36,101 nucleotides of DNA from Bacillota bacterium (GTDB lineage Bacteria > Bacillota > Clostridia > Lachnospirales > Lachnospiraceae). Of this stretch, positions 32,098 to 36,101 are shown piece by piece. The stretch's first letter is position 1, and every line of letters begins with the position of its first letter. The stretch spans positions 1 to 36,101 of the forward strand of contig JAEYRK010000094.1 in NCBI GenBank assembly GCA_023435645.1, given 5' to 3'. The notes under the pieces are model-generated. The model searched no databases and had not been told where the DNA came from. It worked only from the letters and a program-made list of their open reading frames with translations. The position numbers were made by a program, and so were the translations under genes.

Positions 32098-32126
32098 TTG
32101 AAATAATTTCTATAGTATGGTAGAAT
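32098..32126 (+). promoter_or_regulatory. Promoter of secG
   Basis: TTGAAA (32098-32103), a 17-base spacer and TAGAAT (32121-32126), about 25 bases before the secG start. Confidence 0.65.
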
Positions 32127-32151
32127 AGGCGTAGTTTTAGGAGGTGTGATC

Positions 32152-32388
32152 GTGGACGTATTAAGAACTTTGGTACAAATTATTTATATAGGAATATGTA
32201 TCGCTTTAACCATCGTTGTGTTAAAGCAGGAAGGTAAGGTTGGGTTATCCGGAGCGTTAACCGGCGCTACCGAAACATATTGGTCTAAGAATAAGGGACG
32301 TTCAAAGGAAGGAATGCTGGTGAAAGTCACAGAACTTCTGGCTGCCCTGTTCATTGTACTCTCAGTTGTTTTAAATCTTAATTGGTAA
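32152..32388 (+). CDS. secG: Preprotein translocase subunit SecG
   Basis: This 78-residue membrane protein is the small subunit of the SecYEG protein-export channel. It has two hydrophobic spans (about residues 5-24, TLVQIIYIGICIALTIVVL, and 56-76, ELLAALFIVLSVVLNL). Between them is the conserved cytoplasmic loop EGKVGLSGALTGATETYWSKNKG, whose 'GLsGal.Ga.e.yw.knKgrs.eg.L' pattern is diagnostic of SecG. The start is read as GTG 32152, correctly spaced from TTAGGAGG; GTG 32146 touches that site. Its place just before rnr and smpB is the usual secG-rnr-smpB order of Firmicutes. It has its own promoter and terminator. Confidence 0.95.
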   Translation: MDVLRTLVQIIYIGICIALTIVVLKQEGKVGLSGALTGATETYWSKNKGRSKEGMLVKVTELLAALFIVLSVVLNLNW

Positions 32389-32395
32389 GCAAATG

Positions 32396-32426
32396 AAAAC
32401 ACTCTGGACTACAGAGTGTTTTTTTT
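32396..32426 (+). terminator. Rho-independent terminator after secG
   Basis: AAAACACTCTG (32396-32406) pairs with CAGAGTGTTTT (32412-32422), loop GACTA, with eight T residues ending at 32426. Confidence 0.95.
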
Positions 32427-32512
32427 AGAATGATTCTATAGGATAAAATGAGGAAGAATACTTAAAGTAACTAATATATGGTATACTAAACATAGAAAGA
32501 GGATGAAACGGT

Positions 32513-32541
32513 TTGACAGAGTGCAGATTTATTAATAAGAT
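32513..32541 (+). promoter_or_regulatory. Promoter of rnr-smpB
   Basis: Perfect -35 TTGACA (32513-32518), a 17-base spacer and -10 TAAGAT (32536-32541). An alternative extended -10 TGG-TATACT lies at 32479-32487. Confidence 0.75.
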
Positions 32542-32569
32542 GCATCAAAGACGGAAGTAGGTGCCATAT

Positions 32570-34957
32570 ATGAGAATAAGTGATACAATGATAGATCAGT
32601 CAACAAAAGAGAAAAAGAATAAGAAAGAGAAAGGTAATATGACAGATAGAAAGAAAAGAAATAAAAGTGAGAGAACTGCCTCAATAGATAGACAGTCTTC
32701 AGAACGGGGCTCCGAACGAAACTCAGGAGCTTCAGGGACAGGAAGCTCCCGGTCATCCCGCAGGGGACTGGGACCCCATAAAGAGAGGGGACCTAAGGAT
32801 AGAGAGCATCGGGCAGCCACTATTGATAAAGAGACTCTAAGAGAAAAATCGATCATGCTGGAGGACTTTATCAGCAGCAAAGAATACAAGCCAATGTCCT
32901 TCAAGGAACTGGCCGTACTGCTACAGGTTCCCAAGAGCTCCAGACATGAACTGATGGAGGTTCTCAACTCATTGGCTTCTCAGGGGAAGCTGCTGTTAGA
33001 TGCTCAGGGCCGTTACCGTACCCCCGGGGATGAGCTGAAGACAGGTCTATACTCCGCCACCCAGCGGGGCTTTGGCTTCGTAATTCTGGAGGATGAGGAG
33101 GATGATATCTTCGTTCCCGAGAATGCAACAAACGGGGCCATGCATGGCGATAAAGTCATGGTGATGATCAGTGAAGAAGCACAGATGGGTAGGAGAAGGG
33201 AAGGCTCCATCGTACAGATTCTGGAGAGAAGCAAGACGGAGATTGTAGGAACCTTTGAGAAAAGCAAGAACTTCGGCTTTGTCGTACCGGATAATCAGAA
33301 ATTCGTTCGGGATATTTTCATTCCGAAGGAATTTACGATGGGAGCTGTGGATGGGCACAAGGTAGTTGCGAAGATAACAAGCTATGGTGATTCTACCTCC
33401 AGTCCGGAAGGAAAAGTAATAGAAATTCTTGGACATATCAACGATCCCGGAGTCGATATTCTCTCCGTAGTGAAGGCCTATGACCTTCCAATGGATTTTC
33501 CAGAGGATGTCATGAGACTGCTGGATTATGTACCGGAGGAGATTGATCTGAAGGAAGTTGCGAACCGCATGGATATCCGTGAACTGACCACGGTTACGAT
33601 TGACGGAGAAGATGCAAAGGATTTGGATGATGCAGTAACCCTGACAAAGGAGGGGGACATCTATCATCTCGGAGTCCATATCGCTGATGTAACCCATTAT
33701 GTGAAGGAGGGTGCGGCCTTTGATAAGGAAGCCCTGAAGCGGGGTACCAGTGTCTATCTGGTGGATCGGGTCATACCGATGCTGCCCCATAAGCTTTCGA
33801 ACGGCATCTGCTCCCTGAATCCGAATGTAGACCGGCTGACTCTGAGCTGCTTTATGGATATTGACGAGAGGGGGAATGTGATTGGTCATAGGATTGCAGA
33901 GACCGTTATCCGTTCAGACCGTCGTATGACCTATACCAATGTGGCAAAAATCCTGGAGGGTACGGATGAGGAGGTTACCAAGGAATATATTGATCTGCTA
34001 CCGTTATTTCATTTGATGCAGGAATTGGCGGAGATACTGAAGGAGAGAAGGCATAAGAGAGGCTCCATCAATTTTGATTTCCCGGAAAGTAAGATTATTG
34101 TGGATAAGAAGGGAAGGCCGATTGAGATCAAGCCCTACGAAAGAAATAAGGCGACAAAGATCATTGAGGAATTTATGCTCATCGCAAATGAGACCGTTGC
34201 TGAGGATTTCTTCTGGCAGGAGCTGCCCTTCGTATACCGTACCCATGAGAATCCGGATGAAGAGAAGATCAGAAAGCTTGCGATCTTCATCAATAATTTC
34301 GGCTATAGTATTAAGATGGGCAATGAGGAGATACATCCGAAGGAGCTGCAAAAGCTTTTGATCAAGGTAGAGGATACACCTGAGGAAGCTCTGATCAGCA
34401 GACTGACGCTGCGGTCGATGAAGCAGGCGAGGTATACCGTTGTAAACACAGGACATTTCGGTCTGTCTGCAAAATATTACTGTCATTTTACCTCACCGAT
34501 CCGCCGCTATCCGGATCTCCAAATCCACAGGATCATTAAGGAGAACTTAGGCGGTAAGCTGTCTGAGGGCAGGTTAGACCATTATAACAGAATTCTAACT
34601 GAGGTAGCAAACCACTCCAGCAAGACAGAACGCAGAGCCGATGAGGCTGAGCGGGAAGTAGAGAAGATGAAGAAGGTAGAGTATATGATGGAGCACATCG
34701 GCGAAGCCTTCGAGGGAGTCATCTCCGGAGTCACCAATTGGGGCATGTATGTGGAGCTGCCAAATACGATTGAGGGAATGGTCAGAGTCAGTGAGATGCA
34801 GGATGACTACTATAATTATGATGAAGAGCACTATCAGATGGTTGGTGAACACACCAAGAAAATATATAAATTGGGGCAGACAGTCAAGGTTGAGGTAGTG
34901 AAGGCGGATAAGCTTCAGCGGACGATTGACTTTGCCTTAGTGGAGGTTGAAGAATAA
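32570..34957 (+). CDS. rnr: Ribonuclease R
   Basis: This 3'-5' exoribonuclease of the RNase II family degrades structured RNA and works with SmpB and tmRNA on defective mRNAs. The order is a basic, Ser/Arg-rich, low-complexity N-terminal stretch (about 85 residues), a winged-helix segment (MSFKELAVLLQVPKSS), two cold-shock-like domains (GFGFVILEDEEDDIFVP and NFGFVVPDNQKFVRDIF), the RNB domain, and a C-terminal S1 domain (GVISGVTNWGMYVELP). The catalytic aspartates are D345, D351, D353 and D354 in DGEDAKDLDDAV, with the spacing of RNase II. The start is uncertain: ATG 32570 (795 residues, TAGGTG upstream), GTG 32561, or ATG 32639 with AGAAAGG upstream, which would drop 23 residues. smpB begins right at its stop. 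Confidence 0.95.
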   Translation: MRISDTMIDQSTKEKKNKKEKGNMTDRKKRNKSERTASIDRQSSERGSERNSGASGTGSSRSSRRGLGPHKERGPKDREHRAATIDKETLREKSIMLEDFISSKEYKPMSFKELAVLLQVPKSSRHELMEVLNSLASQGKLLLDAQGRYRTPGDELKTGLYSATQRGFGFVILEDEEDDIFVPENATNGAMHGDKVMVMISEEAQMGRRREGSIVQILERSKTEIVGTFEKSKNFGFVVPDNQKFVRDIFIPKEFTMGAVDGHKVVAKITSYGDSTSSPEGKVIEILGHINDPGVDILSVVKAYDLPMDFPEDVMRLLDYVPEEIDLKEVANRMDIRELTTVTIDGEDAKDLDDAVTLTKEGDIYHLGVHIADVTHYVKEGAAFDKEALKRGTSVYLVDRVIPMLPHKLSNGICSLNPNVDRLTLSCFMDIDERGNVIGHRIAETVIRSDRRMTYTNVAKILEGTDEEVTKEYIDLLPLFHLMQELAEILKERRHKRGSINFDFPESKIIVDKKGRPIEIKPYERNKATKIIEEFMLIANETVAEDFFWQELPFVYRTHENPDEEKIRKLAIFINNFGYSIKMGNEEIHPKELQKLLIKVEDTPEEALISRLTLRSMKQARYTVVNTGHFGLSAKYYCHFTSPIRRYPDLQIHRIIKENLGGKLSEGRLDHYNRILTEVANHSSKTERRADEAEREVEKMKKVEYMMEHIGEAFEGVISGVTNWGMYVELPNTIEGMVRVSEMQDDYYNYDEEHYQMVGEHTKKIYKLGQTVKVEVVKADKLQRTIDFALVEVEE

Positions 34958-35422
34958 GTGGGGGAAAATATTAAACTGGTAGCCAATAATAAGAAGGCTT
35001 ATTTTGACTACTTTATCGAGGATAAGTATGAGGCGGGCATCGCTTTGCATGGAACAGAAGTGAAATCTCTCCGTATGGGAAAGTGTAGCATCAAGGAATC
35101 CTTCCTGCGGATTGAAAACGGTGAAGTCTATATCTATGGGATGCATATCAGCCCCTATGAGAAGGGAAATATCTTCAATAAGGATCCCTTAAGGGTAAGA
35201 AAGCTCCTGCTTCATAAGTTCCAAATCAATAAGATCGGAGGCCAGCTGGCACAGAAGGGATATACCCTGGTGCCGCTGCAAATCTACTTCAAGGGCAGCT
35301 TAGTGAAGGTGGAAATTGGCCTGGCCCGTGGTAAGAAGCTCTATGATAAGCGTGAGGATATCGCTAAGAAGGATTTGCGTAGAGAGGCAGAGAAGGATTT
35401 TAAGGTAAAGAACCTGTATTAA
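34958..35422 (+). CDS. smpB: SmpB, tmRNA-binding protein
   Basis: This 154-residue OB-fold protein binds tmRNA and brings it to stalled ribosomes. Conserved stretches are VANNKKAYFDYFIEDKYEAG, LHGTEVKSLRMGKCSIKESF, YGMHISPYEKGN, PLRVRKLLLHKFQI, and the basic C-terminal tail LYDKREDIAKKDLRREAEKD, which enters the decoding centre. It starts with GTG immediately after the rnr stop codon; GGAGG within the end of rnr serves as its binding site, so translation is coupled to rnr. The gene for its RNA partner, ssrA, follows 270 bases downstream. Confidence 0.97.
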   Translation: MGENIKLVANNKKAYFDYFIEDKYEAGIALHGTEVKSLRMGKCSIKESFLRIENGEVYIYGMHISPYEKGNIFNKDPLRVRKLLLHKFQINKIGGQLAQKGYTLVPLQIYFKGSLVKVEIGLARGKKLYDKREDIAKKDLRREAEKDFKVKNLY

Positions 35423-35480
35423 CTACGCATTCATTTCCTTCAGCTTCTGATACACACAAGAAGACTAAGTAGGAAGCAGG

Positions 35481-35517
35481 GACCCCGTTCGAGGCATGGG
35501 GAGAACGCACCCCGGTC
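35481..35517 (+). other. GC-rich hairpin-forming segment in the smpB-ssrA spacer
   Basis: Within the 270-base spacer, CGTTC and GAACG plus outer GACC and GGTC can form an imperfect hairpin, with CCCC and GGGG tracts offering alternative pairings. It is more GC-rich than its surroundings. It may be the smpB transcript end, though there is no T tract. Confidence 0.4.
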
Positions 35518-35614
35518 AGCATGGATAGGGAGTATTTGTTTGTGTTGTCAGGTAGGAGTTTCCACCTTTACTAAGAAGATTTCTATTAAAACTATTTCTT
35601 TTTTCATAGAAATA

Positions 35615-35623
35615 TGGTATGAT
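35615..35623 (+). promoter_or_regulatory. Extended -10 promoter for ssrA
   Basis: TGG-TATGAT (35615-35623) is an extended -10 element; no -35 match is visible. The precursor would have a leader of about 60 bases before the mature 5' end. Confidence 0.5.
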
Positions 35624-35692
35624 TATTTCAGATCAACAAGAAGCGTCTGTGAGCCAGAGATTACGGGTAGCCGTAGTCCTCATAACCTGAAC

Positions 35693-36052
35693 GGGGTTGT
35701 ACTGGTTTCGACGGGGGTTTTGAAGTTGCGGTAGCCATTCGCAGACTAGGACTGCGTCACCAACTTAGAACTAAAATTAAACGCAGACGATAATTTAGCG
35801 TACGCTGCCTAGTGGCAGCTGTCGACCTTAAGCAACTCGCGGCTTAAGACCTCGGCATCAAATTAGCGGGGACCTTTATCATCAAAGCTTTGAGATGGTA
35901 AAAGATTGATGAAGCTACTGAAATCGGAAGCCTGTCTACCGGCGTCCGACGGAGGGAACAGCGAACTTCGGGTTCGCATAAAAGATAGACTGTAATGGGA
36001 GAAGCGGCAATGAATGGGCTTTCGGACAGGGGTTCAACTCCCCTCAGCTCCA
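35693..36052 (+). ncRNA. ssrA: tmRNA (transfer-messenger RNA)
   Basis: The 5' end GGGGTTGTACTGGTTTCGACGG is the tmRNA signature. GGGGTTG (35693-35699) pairs with CAGCTCC (36045-36051) as the acceptor stem, with two G-U wobbles, and the T arm AGGGG-TTCAACT-CCCCT is at the 3' end. The CCA is not encoded (CCATAT follows the stem), so it must be added after processing. The tag reading frame from GCA 35783 encodes ADDNLAYAA, ending at TAG 35810-35812. The resume codon is inferred from the related clostridial pattern; the ending AYAA fits the usual hydrophobic degradation signal. SmpB and RNase R genes directly upstream complete the system. A terminator follows. Confidence 0.97.
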
Positions 36053-36066
36053 TATGTTAAATGAAA

Positions 36067-36100
36067 GGGAAAACCTTAGAAATAAGGCTTTCCTTTTTTT
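36067..36100 (+). terminator. Rho-independent terminator after ssrA
   Basis: A stem of CCTTA/TAAGG capped by a GAAA tetraloop, extended by GGAAA/TTTCC across single-base bulges, followed by TTTTTTT at the window end. Confidence 0.88.
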
Positions 36101-36101
36101 G

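Noticed and set aside
33047..33889. 280-residue frame on the - strand
   Set aside because: It is antisense to the cold-shock and RNB domains of RNase R and shows no recognisable motif.
35540..35734. Open frame of 64 residues before ssrA
   Set aside because: It runs into the tmRNA 5' end and covers the ssrA promoter; it has no family resemblance.

Overview
The window looks like chromosomal DNA of an anaerobic, endospore-forming Firmicute of the Lachnospiraceae / Clostridium cluster XIVa type, broadly like the Lachnoclostridium phytofermentans or Anaerocolumna group. The placement rests on spoIVB and spo0A next to recN, low-GC codon use, strong AGGAGG ribosome binding sites, sigma-A-like promoters and a tmRNA tag ending NLAYAA. 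It is inferred from gene content, not from a database search. All genes I accept lie on the + strand.

Layout. (1) 1-5.1 kb, accessory genes: the 3' part of a secreted-type parallel beta-helix protein, a DUF975 membrane protein, a glucose/sorbosone-dehydrogenase-like beta-propeller, then a SagB-type nitroreductase overlapping a GNAT acetyltransferase. (2) 5.4-8.7 kb, an amino-acid use cluster: PLP-dependent threonine/serine dehydratase followed by a complete polar amino-acid ABC importer (lipoprotein, permease, ATPase), with a perfect 14-bp hairpin between the binding-protein and permease genes. (3) 8.8-12.1 kb: a small orphan protein, a VanW/G5 exported protein and a MATE exporter. (4) 12.2-15.0 kb: a metal-resistance unit with a CadC-like ArsR repressor, an SmtB-type operator and a CadA-type P1B ATPase. 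(5) 15.2-19.0 kb: a 1262-residue exported protein made of about 13 Big_2 (Ig-like) repeats, followed by a 14-bp tandem array. (6) 19.5-24.3 kb, the sporulation/repair cluster recN - spoIVB - spo0A. An elaborate cloverleaf-like palindromic element lies between recN and spoIVB, and two tandem promoters plus a 0A-box pair lie upstream of spo0A. (7) 24.5-26.6 kb: a second small orphan protein and a Na/phosphate cotransporter with a PhoU-like tail. (8) 26.9-36.1 kb, a core block: gap, pgk, tpiA and gpmI (lower glycolysis), then secG, rnr, smpB and ssrA (export, RNA decay and ribosome rescue).

How it works together. gap-pgk-tpiA-gpmI gives four of the five triose-phosphate steps, but gap and pgk are each followed by a hairpin and gap and tpiA have structured leaders, so they are probably not one simple operon. 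RNase R, SmpB and tmRNA form the trans-translation module: SmpB-tmRNA rescues stalled ribosomes and RNase R degrades the defective mRNA. SpoIVB and Spo0A are the mother-cell checkpoint signalling protease and the master regulator of sporulation.

Most coding content is conventional. The least explained sequence is non-coding: the recN-spoIVB palindrome with its duplicated 3' arm, the 14-bp array, the 37-bp repeat before recN, and the leader structures. I see no transposase, CRISPR array, phage module or rRNA/tRNA gene.
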